Shown here in pieces: positions 19,671 to 27,933 of a stretch of DNA of 64,000 bases. The stretch lies in the NCBI RefSeq assembly GCF_008245025.1, contig NZ_CP043426.1, positions 124,001 through 188,000 on the forward strand. Direction: 5' to 3'. The notes below the pieces were generated by a model. The model saw only the letters and a list, made by a program, of their open reading frames with translations. It had not been told where the DNA came from and searched no databases. The DNA is from Campylobacter lari subsp. concheus. Lineage in GTDB: Bacteria > Campylobacterota > Campylobacteria > Campylobacterales > Campylobacteraceae. Numbering within the stretch: position 1 is the first letter of the stretch; each line of letters opens with the position of its first letter. Made by a program: the position numbers and the translations under genes.

Positions 19671-21593
19671 TTATATAGATATCAATAGTAAAGTATTTTT
19701 TATTTTTGTGATTTGTTTTTGAAGATTTCTATTTTCCAACTCTCTTTCTAAATTTATAATGTTTTTTTCTAGACTTTCTTGTAATTTTTTTATATGTCCT
19801 ATTATAAGTTCTAACCATTCTAAGTGTTCTTTGATCCAAAGATAGTTTTTATTAAAAACATCTTCTTTTGTTTTTGGGTTGAGTACATAAATTCTAGCAA
19901 GGTTGAGTTCAAATTGAGTATTTAAAGGTATGAGCAACTCATTTAAAAAATTAATTTTTTCGAATTTGTTTTTAAAGCGGTCTAATTCTTTAATTATTGA
20001 AGAAAAGTTTTTTTCATCATTTATTAAAAAATTTAATCTATTTGATAAATAAATGCATTCTTTATGTAAAGAATCGCATAATTTTATAACTTGGTGAATT
20101 TTATAAAATGATTTTAACATTAATTCTTTTTGTTTATTTTCATTTAATTTTTCAAGTTTGGCAAAAGGTTTTTTTATTTCTTCTGTTAATAATTCTTCGC
20201 ATATTTGTTTAAATGGCTTTTCTATGGTATGATCAATTCTAGCTCCACCTTCTGTGCAATTATAAGTTTTTATATTGAAATTTTTTTTTGCATTAAAAGC
20301 AGCTTCTTCTATTTCTGCCTTAAAAAGCATCCAAGTTTCATTTGTTTTTACATGATGGTTTCCATTGTAAGCTAGTGTTGTTAAACTATAATCAATCTCT
20401 TGAGGATTATAAGTATCATATTTTCCATAGTAATATTCTTCAGGATGGGAAGAACCATCATCAGCATAAGCAAGATCTTGTCCTATAAATATAATATTTT
20501 TAAATTCTAAATTTAAAGCTAAATGGTATGCCATGGTAGCTACACTATGACCCATATTTATACATCCAAAATAATTTAGCTTTAAAAAAAATGCTAGCGG
20601 TGAAAAATCTATTACACTAGTGATCTTTAATTGTTTCTTGATTAGATGAATAAAAGTATTATTATGAACCATGTGTTTTAAAATAAATATTATATTATTA
20701 TCAAATTTTTCAAAATTATTGTTAAAAAATTCTGAAGTTTCTATTACTCTTTCTAAAGACAATACATAATCAGGTTTTATATTATATTTTGCTAATATAG
20801 GATAAGCACTATCTGCACAAAATATACTAGCGTAATTAGCATATTGTTTTAATAAAGGAAGCTGTTTTATTAAAGAAGGTCCTGTAGATACTATAATAGC
20901 GGTATTTGCCTGTTTTTTTCTTTTTAAAAGCAATTCATTAAAAGAATAGTTTGAAATAATATCAGGAAGATTATAAACAAAATTTTCTATACCTTGTAAA
21001 GCATCAGTAGAATCGTTTCCATGTCTGTAAATGATTGTTTTTATATATGTTTGCATATTCTTATGGATTTGCATAATATCTTTTTGATATTTTTCATAAT
21101 AATCACAGTGTAAATCTAAAAAATATATTCTTAAGAAATTAAAGAAAGGACTATTTGAGCAAAGTTCTTCAAAAATATTGATATTAATTGTATTGGTATC
21201 TAAAATAATCAAAGAATTGTTTTTTAATTCTTCGCTAAAGTCTACATAATGAAAACTTAAATAAATAAATTCTAATTCTTTTTCAAAAACAACAATCTTT
21301 TGTCTGTTTTTATTTTGCAAAAGAGCTTTGTATAAAATTCCATTTCCAAATCCATAAAAATAAAGCACAGGGTATAAAAGATATTTGTCATTATATAATT
21401 TTAATTTTTCATCTAGTTCGTTAAGAGTGTTGTTATATAGTGTATACCCCCCCCCATTATGGATAAAATTAATATCGAGAGGATCTTTTCCTTGTATAGT
21501 TTTAAAATTTGAAGTTTTAATTTTTTTTAAGGTTTCTTTTAATTTTATATTATTTAAAGCTTTTAGATTTTTATTAAAAATATGTTTTTGCAT
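19671..21593 (-). CDS. Motility accessory factor (Maf), phase-variable by a G9 tract, ON in this sequence
   Basis: The longest Maf paralogue (640 residues). The DUF115 core shows IVSTGPSLIKQLPLL near residue 240, CADSAYPILAKYNIKPDY, IFIGQDLAYADDGSSHPEE and YNCTEGGARIDHT, where Cys replaces the Ala found in the other copies. The coding strand has nine consecutive G at codons 47-49 (Gly-Gly-Gly), between the DPLD motif and the LNELDEK motif that align with the other copies. A change of one or two G would shift the frame and stop translation early; with nine G the frame is open. It lies 13 bases downstream of pseI and is probably on the same transcript. Confidence 0.93.
   Translation of the reverse strand: MQKHIFNKNLKALNNIKLKETLKKIKTSNFKTIQGKDPLDINFIHNGGGYTLYNNTLNELDEKLKLYNDKYLLYPVLYFYGFGNGILYKALLQNKNRQKIVVFEKELEFIYLSFHYVDFSEELKNNSLIILDTNTININIFEELCSNSPFFNFLRIYFLDLHCDYYEKYQKDIMQIHKNMQTYIKTIIYRHGNDSTDALQGIENFVYNLPDIISNYSFNELLLKRKKQANTAIIVSTGPSLIKQLPLLKQYANYASIFCADSAYPILAKYNIKPDYVLSLERVIETSEFFNNNFEKFDNNIIFILKHMVHNNTFIHLIKKQLKITSVIDFSPLAFFLKLNYFGCINMGHSVATMAYHLALNLEFKNIIFIGQDLAYADDGSSHPEEYYYGKYDTYNPQEIDYSLTTLAYNGNHHVKTNETWMLFKAEIEEAAFNAKKNFNIKTYNCTEGGARIDHTIEKPFKQICEELLTEEIKKPFAKLEKLNENKQKELMLKSFYKIHQVIKLCDSLHKECIYLSNRLNFLINDEKNFSSIIKELDRFKNKFEKINFLNELLIPLNTQFELNLARIYVLNPKTKEDVFNKNYLWIKEHLEWLELIIGHIKKLQESLEKNIINLERELENRNLQKQITKIKNTLLLISI
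21447..21455 (-). repeat. Homopolymeric G9 (C9 on plus strand) contingency tract
   Basis: Nine C on the plus strand, the only G/C run of this length I found in the window, inside the 5' part of a Maf gene. Poly-G tracts of 8-10 are the standard slipped-strand switch of Campylobacter surface-structure genes. Confidence 0.93.
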
Positions 21594-21606
21594 AGTTATT
21601 ATTCCT

Positions 21607-22635
21607 TTAAAAATATTTTTCTTCTAAAGCCTGTCCAAATTCTATATCGCAAGTTGCTTTTTTGCCAAGTATGTTAGGTAAAAATTTAGGATGTAAACCT
21701 AGACTCGGTCTTACACTTTTTACATTTTCTTGTGTGAAAATTTCTCCTTTTTTGATATCTTTACTAGCATATAGACTTCTTGCAAAATGGCGATTTTTTA
21801 AAGTTTTTTCATCTATTGTTAAACTAGCTTTACCTAGTGCTTGCTCACTTTTTCTTATCATATTGCACATCTGTTTAAATTCTTCATAATCAAGACTAAA
21901 TTTAGCATCAGCGCTTTTTAAAGTTTTATCTAGTATAAAATGTTTTTCTATTACTTTTGCTCCAAGAGCTACTGCTAGAGTAGGTGCTAAAAATCCTTCA
22001 CTATGATCACTTAAACCGATAATGGTGTTAAATTTTTTTTGTAAAGTTTTTATAGTATTTAAATTTAAATCACAAATTTGTGAAGGATAAGCTGAAGTGC
22101 ATTTAAGAAAAATCAAGTTTGGATTATTTTCTTCTTGAAAAATTTTAACAACCATTTCAAGTTCTTCTTCATAAGCTATACCCGTAGAAATCAAAGTAGG
22201 TTTATTTTCTTTAGCCACATAACGCACAAAATCATAATCATTTACTTCAAAAGAAGCGATTTTATAAGCTGGGGGATTAAATTGTCTTAAAAAATTCACA
22301 TCTTCTTTAGAAAAGGGACTAGAAAAACAGATTAGCCCTTCGTTTTTGGCGCATTCAAAAAGTTTTTCATGCCACTCATAAGGCGTTTTAGCCTCTTCGT
22401 ATAATTCGTATAGTTTGCGTCCATGCCACAAACCACCTTCAATAATAAAATCCTTTTTATTAGAATTTAGTGTTAAGCTGTTTGGGGTGTAGGTTTGAAT
22501 TTTTATAGCATCGGCCCCTGCTTCTTTAGCTGCTTTTATGGTTTTTAAAGCTACTTCAAGACTGTTTGCATGGTTAGCTGAAAGTTCAGCAATGATAAAA
22601 ACTTTTTCATCTAAGTTAAAATTTTCTATAAACAT
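21607..22635 (-). CDS. pseI: Pseudaminic acid synthase
   Basis: PseI condenses 6-deoxy-AltdiNAc with phosphoenolpyruvate to give pseudaminic acid, the nonulosonate put on Campylobacter flagellin. The 342 residues comprise an NeuB-type TIM barrel (IIAELSANHANSLE near residue 14, ADAIKIQTYTP near 40, SSPFSKEDV near 107, LSDHSEG near 210, KVIEKHFILDK near 231) and a C-terminal antifreeze-like SAF domain (FARSLYASKDIKKGE onward). It is closer in memory to C. jejuni PseI (Cj1317) than to the LegI or NeuB paralogues, but these are near relatives. The neighbouring Maf and flagellin genes agree with the flagellar sugar role. Confidence 0.85.
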   Translation of the reverse strand: MFIENFNLDEKVFIIAELSANHANSLEVALKTIKAAKEAGADAIKIQTYTPNSLTLNSNKKDFIIEGGLWHGRKLYELYEEAKTPYEWHEKLFECAKNEGLICFSSPFSKEDVNFLRQFNPPAYKIASFEVNDYDFVRYVAKENKPTLISTGIAYEEELEMVVKIFQEENNPNLIFLKCTSAYPSQICDLNLNTIKTLQKKFNTIIGLSDHSEGFLAPTLAVALGAKVIEKHFILDKTLKSADAKFSLDYEEFKQMCNMIRKSEQALGKASLTIDEKTLKNRHFARSLYASKDIKKGEIFTQENVKSVRPSLGLHPKFLPNILGKKATCDIEFGQALEEKYF

Positions 22636-22657
22636 TAAAGGCCTTTAGTAAGTCAAA

Positions 22658-22663
22658 ATTATA
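22658..22663 (-). promoter_or_regulatory. Candidate -10 element of pseI-maf
   Basis: TATAAT on the minus strand, 23 bases before the pseI ATG; AAAGGCC upstream of the ATG is the likely ribosome site. It shares the 110-base divergent gap with the CheX-like gene. Confidence 0.45.
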
Positions 22664-22745
22664 ATATTTTACATTTTAATTATTAATTATGATTAAAGGT
22701 TTATTTAGTAAAATAAATTTATTATAAGTTTATTGAGGAAAGGTC

Positions 22746-23168
22746 ATGACTAAAACGCTTGAATATTCAATTTATCATTTTTTTGAGCATATTCTAAAAT
22801 TAAAAATTTCACAAAAAAGCATGATTAGAGGTGAACTTTATGGAGCTTCTATACCTTTGTATTTTAAAGATGAGGAATATAGTTTTTATTTGTTTTTTCA
22901 AAAACAAGCTTTAAATGAAATTGCGCAATTTTTATTGCATGAAGAATTAAAAGAAGATGGATTGGCAGATTTAGTAAAAGAAGTGGCTAACCAAATCATA
23001 GGTTATGCTAAAAAGCTACTTAATGATACTAATGGAAAAGATGAGTATCGTTTAGGTGTTCCTGAGTATTTAGGGCGTATTGATGCATTTTCAAAAATTA
23101 AACTCAAAGAAAAATTTACTTATGAAGTAAAAAATGCTTCCTTTAGAATAGGTTATAAAAAAATATGA
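22746..23168 (+). CDS. CheX-like protein (putative CheY-P phosphatase), upstream of fliN
   Basis: A 140-residue cytoplasmic protein whose centre reads DLVKEVANQIIGYAKK. This matches the ExxN...G signature of the CheC/CheX/FliY phosphatases: Glu79 and Asn82 would be the catalytic pair. Only one such motif occurs, as in CheX. Length also fits the CheX fold. It overlaps fliN by four bases (ATGA), so it is made together with a C-ring protein, where CheY-P docks. The residue pattern is seen; the activity is inferred. By position it equals C. jejuni Cj0350. FliG-, CheZ- or CheW-like features are absent. Confidence 0.68.
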   Translation: MTKTLEYSIYHFFEHILKLKISQKSMIRGELYGASIPLYFKDEEYSFYLFFQKQALNEIAQFLLHEELKEDGLADLVKEVANQIIGYAKKLLNDTNGKDEYRLGVPEYLGRIDAFSKIKLKEKFTYEVKNASFRIGYKKI

Positions 23169-23461
23169 TAGAAGATCAGTTAGGATTATTGCAATCTTAT
23201 GAAGATATTTTAGATATTAGTGTTGATTTTGTTAGTGAGCTTGGCACAACTAATATGAGTGTGAGAGAACTCTTAAAGCTAGAAGTTGGTTCTGTGATAG
23301 ATCTTGAAAAGCCAGCAGGTGAAAGTGTGGAGCTTTACTTAAATAAGAGAATTTTTGGTAAAGGTGAGGTAATGGTATATGAAAAAAACCTCGCAATAAG
23401 AATTAATGAAATTTTAGATTCTAAATCAGTATTGCAGTATTTTAAAAAAGAATTGCAATGA
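23165..23461 (+). CDS. fliN: Flagellar motor switch protein FliN
   Basis: FliN forms the base of the flagellar C-ring, needed for export docking and switching. The 98 residues carry a single SpoA (surface presentation) domain from about residue 15 to 85: ISVDFVSELGTTNMSVRELLKLEVGSVI in outline, then ELYLNKRIFGKGEVMV and the closing AIRINEIL. There is no N-terminal CheC-like extension, which distinguishes it from FliY. It overlaps the CheX-like gene upstream and the probable fliO downstream by four bases each, a tight three-gene unit. Confidence 0.95.
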   Translation: MIEDQLGLLQSYEDILDISVDFVSELGTTNMSVRELLKLEVGSVIDLEKPAGESVELYLNKRIFGKGEVMVYEKNLAIRINEILDSKSVLQYFKKELQ

Positions 23462-24216
23462 AATTTATTTGGATCTTGCTACTTGCTTTGCCTCTTTTTG
23501 GGGCAAAAATTCTTGATTATAATATCTATTCTAGAGAAGATAGAGTGGACATTGCTTTTTCATTTGATGTTCCTTACAAAGAAGGCATTAGTCAAAAGAG
23601 AAAAGGCGATATTATTATTTTTACACTAAATGCTCAAAGTGTTAAAGAAGAAGATAAGACATTAAATTCTAATATTATTAAAAAAATAAAAATTTTTTCA
23701 GAAGGCAAAAAAACTTTTATAGCTTTAAGTGTTGGTGATAAGATACAAATTAATGCAGATATGATTGGTGAATATGGATTGAGACTACGCGCTCAAAAAG
23801 AAGGTATGAATTTAGCAACTAAAAATAGTTTGGAAGAAAAAAATGAGGAGATAAAAATGCAAGAGTATGATTTTACAAATTATATTTTGGTTGTAAGCGT
23901 ATTGATACTTTTGCTTATTGGACTTTGGTTTTTAAAAATGTATTTAAGGCAAAAACATCCTTTAGATAGAAATTTTACTTTGATTTTTCAAAGACCGCTT
24001 GATAGACATAATCAACTTGTAGTTTTTGAGTATGGTTTAAAACGCTATACCATGATCATAGGAAATTCTAATGTGGTATTAGAAACGAATGAAGCTATGA
24101 TAAAAAACGATGAACAAAATAAAACATCCCAAAAACCAAAAGAAAAAGACTTTGATTCTTATTTTGAAGAAAATAAACAAAGATTACAAAATTTACTTTT
24201 AAAACAAAATGTTTAA
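23458..24216 (+). CDS. fliO: Probable flagellar export component FliO
   Basis: A 252-residue protein with a signal peptide (residues 1-16), a periplasmic domain of about 120 residues, one membrane segment near residues 142-162 (VVSVLILLLIGLWFLKMYL) and a charged cytoplasmic tail. FliO has one membrane helix and a short cytoplasmic domain; the epsilonproteobacterial form has this extra periplasmic domain. Location directly after fliN matches the gene identified as FliO in Helicobacter. The cytoplasmic phrase LVVFEYGLKRYTMIIGNSNVVLE resembles the FliO core. The name rests on layout and synteny; direct homology is weak by eye. It overlaps the convergent gppA end. Confidence 0.65.
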   Translation: MKFIWILLLALPLFGAKILDYNIYSREDRVDIAFSFDVPYKEGISQKRKGDIIIFTLNAQSVKEEDKTLNSNIIKKIKIFSEGKKTFIALSVGDKIQINADMIGEYGLRLRAQKEGMNLATKNSLEEKNEEIKMQEYDFTNYILVVSVLILLLIGLWFLKMYLRQKHPLDRNFTLIFQRPLDRHNQLVVFEYGLKRYTMIIGNSNVVLETNEAMIKNDEQNKTSQKPKEKDFDSYFEENKQRLQNLLLKQNV

Positions 24217-25709
24217 TTAGATTGATTAAAAGCTAAAATAATAAGTTTTGGCTTTGAAATTTTTTTGATTTCTTCTCTTGAAAAATAAATTTGTTTTTTT
24301 GTTGAATAAATATATAAGGTATGGTTTTTTAATGTAAAATCAAGATTTTCATCACTATCTTTGGCAAGTTTTTTTGCTAGTGCTAGAATAAAATTAAGCC
24401 AGGCTAATATATGGTTATTTGGTAATAATTCTTTAACATGTTCTACAGCAATGGGGTTTATTTTTTTACCATTGGCTTTTAAAAGAGTTGCAATAAGCAA
24501 AATTTCTTTGTGTGAAAAGCCAAAGTTTAAGCCACTCATTGCCATATAGGCGCTATGTTCATTAGCAAAATAAAAATTAATTTTTTCACCTATATGGGCT
24601 AATTTAGCAGCGCTTAAAAGGTCTTTTTTAAAATCTAAACTTATTTTGTGAAGAGGTGAAAGCACATCAAATAATTTACTTGCAAAATAAGTACTTTTAT
24701 CTTTATAATCAACACCAAAGCGATCTTGTAAGGATTTTAAGCTTGGATTGAAATTTGGCGGAAATTTGGCATTAAATTGCGAAAAGTCATTAGTGTCATT
24801 TTTTATTTTAGCGTATTTTTGAAAAAGATTAGATAAAAACACGCCTTCTCTGACACCTACTGCAGAAGTGATGATATTTTTAGCTTTAAGTTTTTCAGCT
24901 AAGGCTAAAAATATCACACAACCCTCTTTTATAGTATCGAAACGATCTTTTTTAATATCAAAGTCTGTTAAATTTTTCGCATTTTGAATTTTTTCTATAT
25001 AATTTTTTTCTTTTTCAAAGCTGTAGCTGAAATTATGGATTATTTTTAAAGGATAGGAATTTTTTTTCATTATAGAATTTGATAATGCTCTTAAGCTCCC
25101 GCCTATGGCAATAATATTCTCACTTTGAAAATGTTTTGGAATTTGCATTAGAGCTTCTTGTATGAATTGATCTAGAGCATTTAATCTTTTAGTGTCATAA
25201 AAAATTTCTTTTAATCTTACCGTTCCTAGATCAAGTGAAATACAATCTATAATTTTACCTTCTTTAATCAAGCAAAGTTCGGTTGATCCTCCACCTATAT
25301 CTATAGTGGTGGCATTTTGAATATTTGATAGTAAATTTAACGCAGCAAGACCACCTAAAAATGATTCTGTTTTACCGTTAATGCATTTTATATTTAAACC
25401 TACATTTTTTGATATTCTAGTAATAAATTCTTTTGCATTAGGTGCATCTCTTAGCGCAGAAGTTCCAACAGCAATAATTTTCCTGCATTTTTCCTTTACA
25501 GCTTTTTCTTTAAAATAAGCTAGTGCCTTCTCAGCCTTAAGCATGGATTCTTCTTGGAGGATTTTGTTGTTATTATAAGCATTTTCTCCAAGTCTTACTT
25601 TCTTTTTGTGTTCACTGCAAATAAAAAAACCATATCTTGAGGTTCTTTCAAAAACAACCATACGAATGGAGTTAGAGCCAAGATCAATTACTGCTGTTTT
25701 TTTAGCCAT
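24213..25709 (-). CDS. Ppx/GppA family phosphatase
   Basis: Exopolyphosphatase or guanosine pentaphosphate (pppGpp) phosphohydrolase family, 498 residues. The N-terminal actin-like ATPase fold shows AVIDLGSNSIRMVVFE at residues 5-20, VGTSALRDAPNA near 106 and the second phosphate loop TIDIGGGSTELCL near 138; the C-terminal half from about residue 310 is the HD-like helical domain without an obvious HD pair. In C. jejuni two Ppx/GppA proteins share pppGpp and polyphosphate breakdown; sequence alone does not say which this is. The start overlaps the ferredoxin stop (TAATG). Confidence 0.88.
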   Translation of the reverse strand: MAKKTAVIDLGSNSIRMVVFERTSRYGFFICSEHKKKVRLGENAYNNNKILQEESMLKAEKALAYFKEKAVKEKCRKIIAVGTSALRDAPNAKEFITRISKNVGLNIKCINGKTESFLGGLAALNLLSNIQNATTIDIGGGSTELCLIKEGKIIDCISLDLGTVRLKEIFYDTKRLNALDQFIQEALMQIPKHFQSENIIAIGGSLRALSNSIMKKNSYPLKIIHNFSYSFEKEKNYIEKIQNAKNLTDFDIKKDRFDTIKEGCVIFLALAEKLKAKNIITSAVGVREGVFLSNLFQKYAKIKNDTNDFSQFNAKFPPNFNPSLKSLQDRFGVDYKDKSTYFASKLFDVLSPLHKISLDFKKDLLSAAKLAHIGEKINFYFANEHSAYMAMSGLNFGFSHKEILLIATLLKANGKKINPIAVEHVKELLPNNHILAWLNFILALAKKLAKDSDENLDFTLKNHTLYIYSTKKQIYFSREEIKKISKPKLIILAFNQSN

Positions 25710-25954
25710 TAAATATCTTTATTTTTATGTTTTAAGCGAAGCTCATCAATACTTTCTACATTATCAGGATCAGGTATGATACAATCTACTGGACAGGCTA
25801 CTATACAGGCTGGTTCTGAAAATTCATTTACGCATTCAGTACACAAATCAGGATCTATGACATAGATTGGATCATTATCATAAATTGCTTCATCTGGGCA
25901 TTCTTCTCTGCATGCATCACAGGATATACATTCTCTAGTGATTAAAAGTGACAT
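25709..25954 (-). CDS. fdxB: 2[4Fe-4S] ferredoxin
   Basis: An 81-residue ferredoxin with two cluster motifs: CxxCxxCxxxCP at residues about 10-21 (CISCDACREECP) and a second motif CTECVNEFSEPACIVACP with eight residues between the second and third cysteine, an Alvin-type (YfhL-like) arrangement that gives low potentials. A short acidic tail follows. Likely an electron carrier in cytoplasmic oxidoreductase reactions; the partner is not evident. It is followed directly by gppA with a one-base overlap. Position matches C. jejuni Cj0354c. Confidence 0.93.
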   Translation of the reverse strand: MSLLITRECISCDACREECPDEAIYDNDPIYVIDPDLCTECVNEFSEPACIVACPVDCIIPDPDNVESIDELRLKHKNKDI

Positions 25955-26036
25955 ACTTTTCCTTTTATTGATAATAAAGCAAACTTATACTATATAAAAA
26001 CTTATAGCTAATTTAAAAAGAGATAAAAATATTTAA

Positions 26037-26065
26037 TTTTTAGAATGATCAAATCATTCTAAAAA
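26037..26065. repeat. 13-bp perfect inverted repeat after cosR
   Basis: Arms 26037-26049 and 26053-26065 (core TAGAATGAT/ATCATTCTA) around a CAA loop, starting four bases beyond the cosR stop. The outer ends are T on the left and A on the right, the reverse of a normal terminator, so it may stabilise or end the cosR mRNA or be a protein site. Confidence 0.7.
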
Positions 26066-26068
26066 TTT

Positions 26069-26743
26069 TTAGTTAGTTTTTTTAGGAAAACAAAAGCGAT
26101 ATCCTCTGCGGCGCACAGTTTCTATAGTGGAAATATTAAGAGGTTTATCCATTTTTTGTCTTATTTGATTGATTGCAACTTCTATAACATTTGGAGTTAC
26201 AAGCTCAGGTTCTTCCCAAATAGCATCTAAAAGTTGTTCTTTTGATACGATCTGATCAGAGTGTCTAGCAAGGTGAGTTAAAACTTCAAAAGGTTTTCCT
26301 TTTAATTCTATGTCTTTTCCTTGATAAGTGATTTTTTCTTCATCAGGATCAATCACTAAATCATCAATCTTAATCACATTTGTCCCGCCAAATCTAAGTC
26401 TAGCTTCGATTCTTGCCATTAAAATTTCAAAATCCAAAGGTTTTTTTATATAATCATCCGCTCCAGCTTTTAAAGCTTTGATTTCATTTTCTTTATCTGC
26501 TTTTGTGCACATTGTTACTATAGCAGTTCTTGGAGATTTTTGTTTGATAGCATTGATCAAATCGCTTGCATCATTATTACCTATGGTCCAATTTGATAAT
26601 ACTAAATCATAATGTCTAATACCTATAAAATACTCAGCGTCTTTAAAATTTTCTGAAGTGTCGCTTTGGTAGCCAAACTCATTTAAAGTATTTGATAAAG
26701 TTTTATTAAGCGATGCTTCATCTTCTACAACTAAAATACGCAT
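26069..26743 (-). CDS. cosR: Orphan response regulator CosR
   Basis: CosR is an essential OmpR-type regulator of oxidative stress and efflux genes in Campylobacter. The 224 residues form a receiver domain (VVEDEA at 5-10, K at the GADDYIKKPLD stretch) and a winged-helix DNA-binding domain (from about 125, ending in ETVRRRGYRFCFPKK). The usual phosphoacceptor Asp is Asn51 (VLSNWT), so phosphorylation is not expected, and no histidine kinase gene is adjacent. A redox-sensitive cysteine known in CosR (C218) fits the Cys in GYRFCFP. Autoregulated in C. jejuni. Confidence 0.95.
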   Translation of the reverse strand: MRILVVEDEASLNKTLSNTLNEFGYQSDTSENFKDAEYFIGIRHYDLVLSNWTIGNNDASDLINAIKQKSPRTAIVTMCTKADKENEIKALKAGADDYIKKPLDFEILMARIEARLRFGGTNVIKIDDLVIDPDEEKITYQGKDIELKGKPFEVLTHLARHSDQIVSKEQLLDAIWEEPELVTPNVIEVAINQIRQKMDKPLNISTIETVRRRGYRFCFPKKTN

Positions 26744-26820
26744 TTTATTCCTTTGAAGATAGTTTTAGTGCAAAAGTATAACACAAATTAAGCAAATGTT
26801 CAAAATTCTTTAAAAAATTT

Positions 26821-27138
26821 TTAATATTTTTTGCTTAAACTAGCTCCAACGCACGCATTTTTAATGATATCGGGCTTATAGCAAGTAATATTTATAAATT
26901 GAAGTTTTTTATGGTGCTTTTTGATATCTTTGCATATATATTTTAAAGATTTTTCTATAGTCTTAAATTTTTTCTTTTTATAGATTTTTTCTATTCTAGC
27001 ACATAATTTTGCATAATCTAAAAATTTCTTGCTTTTAGCTTCTAATTCTATTAGGACTTTTTGTTCTTGAATTCTTTCAAAATCTAAAAGTCCTATAATG
27101 CATTTAAATTCTAAGCTAACTTTTATATGACTTTGCAT
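26821..27138 (-). CDS. folB: Dihydroneopterin aldolase-like protein
   Basis: A 105-residue FolB-family protein, slightly shorter than the usual 115-120. It keeps the start of the fold (LEFKCIIGLLDFERIQEQKVLIELE) with the conserved Glu and Arg, and the C-terminal KP motif (CYKPDIIKNACVG) that supplies the active-site lysine. The middle is very Lys-rich (KIYKKKKFKTIEKS), which is unusual for the family. Expected reaction: cleavage of 7,8-dihydroneopterin to 6-hydroxymethyl-dihydropterin for folate. It overlaps the plsY 3' end by 16 bases. Confidence 0.75.
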   Translation of the reverse strand: MQSHIKVSLEFKCIIGLLDFERIQEQKVLIELEAKSKKFLDYAKLCARIEKIYKKKKFKTIEKSLKYICKDIKKHHKKLQFINITCYKPDIIKNACVGASLSKKY

Positions 27139-27734
27139 TCTTGTTTTCCAATAAGCCTTAAAATATTTGGTATGTGTTTATAAACTACTATAAAGGCGAT
27201 GATAAATATCGGCGCATGGGTATTAATCACAGGCATATCATAATGAAATATAAAAGAAGTTGCAATTAAAATAATTAAAGCTCCAAGTGAGGCTAAACTC
27301 GAAATTTTAAATATCCTACCTATAATAAACCAAGTCAAAAGTGCACATATAATCTCAAAAGGTAAAAATACCGCTAAAACCCCAGCTCCAGTAGCTACTC
27401 CTTTACCACCTTCAAATTTTAAATAAGGAGAAAAACAATGACCAAATACTGCTAAAACAGCCATAGTCCATAAGATATTTTCATCATAGCCTAAATTTTT
27501 TGCTACTAATATAGGCATAATTCCTTTAAGTGCATCTAAGACAATTGTTGCAACAGCAAGTGTTTTGGCAAGTTTAGGATCACTTTCTTTTACTACCCTT
27601 AAAACATTGGTAGCGCCTATGCTTTTGCTACCTGCATTTTTAATATTTGTTTTGGCAAAAATTTGAGCCAGTAAAAGACCAAAAGGTATAGCACCTATAA
27701 GATAAGCTAAAAGATAAATTATTAAATTTTCCAT
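27123..27734 (-). CDS. plsY: Acyl-phosphate:glycerol-3-phosphate acyltransferase
   Basis: PlsY is an inner-membrane enzyme that moves an acyl group from acyl-phosphate to glycerol-3-phosphate, the first step of phospholipid synthesis. The 203 residues contain five membrane segments and the three cytoplasmic motifs: SIGATNVLRV near 37, KFEGGKGVATGAG near 106 (phosphate binding, glycine-rich) and HIPNILRL near the C-terminus. It precedes folB with a 16-base overlap. The 199-base gap upstream is shared with the divergent peroxidase gene. Confidence 0.95.
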   Translation of the reverse strand: MENLIIYLLAYLIGAIPFGLLLAQIFAKTNIKNAGSKSIGATNVLRVVKESDPKLAKTLAVATIVLDALKGIMPILVAKNLGYDENILWTMAVLAVFGHCFSPYLKFEGGKGVATGAGVLAVFLPFEIICALLTWFIIGRIFKISSLASLGALIILIATSFIFHYDMPVINTHAPIFIIAFIVVYKHIPNILRLIGKQECKVI

Positions 27735-27933
27735 TTACTTTCTATCCTGATTCTATAAAGATTTATAATAATGATAGCAAAAAACTCTGAAATAAATATT
27801 TAAGAGATATTTTATCCTATAATAATTTTTATTGTTAAATAGAATTTTTTATTTTATTTAAAGAAAATTATAGATATATTTTCAATAAGTTTATTTTAAA
27901 TAGGCTTTATTTTATCTTATTTAGGAGTGAATA
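27735..27933. other. Divergent intergenic region plsY / cytochrome c peroxidase
   Basis: The longest gap in the window, about 90 percent A+T. A TATAAT at 27818-27823 could serve the peroxidase with a long leader, and a GGAG ribosome site precedes its ATG. I see no clear Fur, PerR or sigma54 site and no RNA gene. Confidence 0.5.

Noticed and set aside
26037..26065. Intrinsic terminator of cosR
   Set aside because: The arms are flanked by T on the 5' side and A on the 3' side, the opposite of an RNA hairpin with a U-tail; kept as an inverted repeat.
27735..27933. Fur or PerR box before the peroxidase
   Set aside because: Only loose A/T matches, no convincing palindrome.
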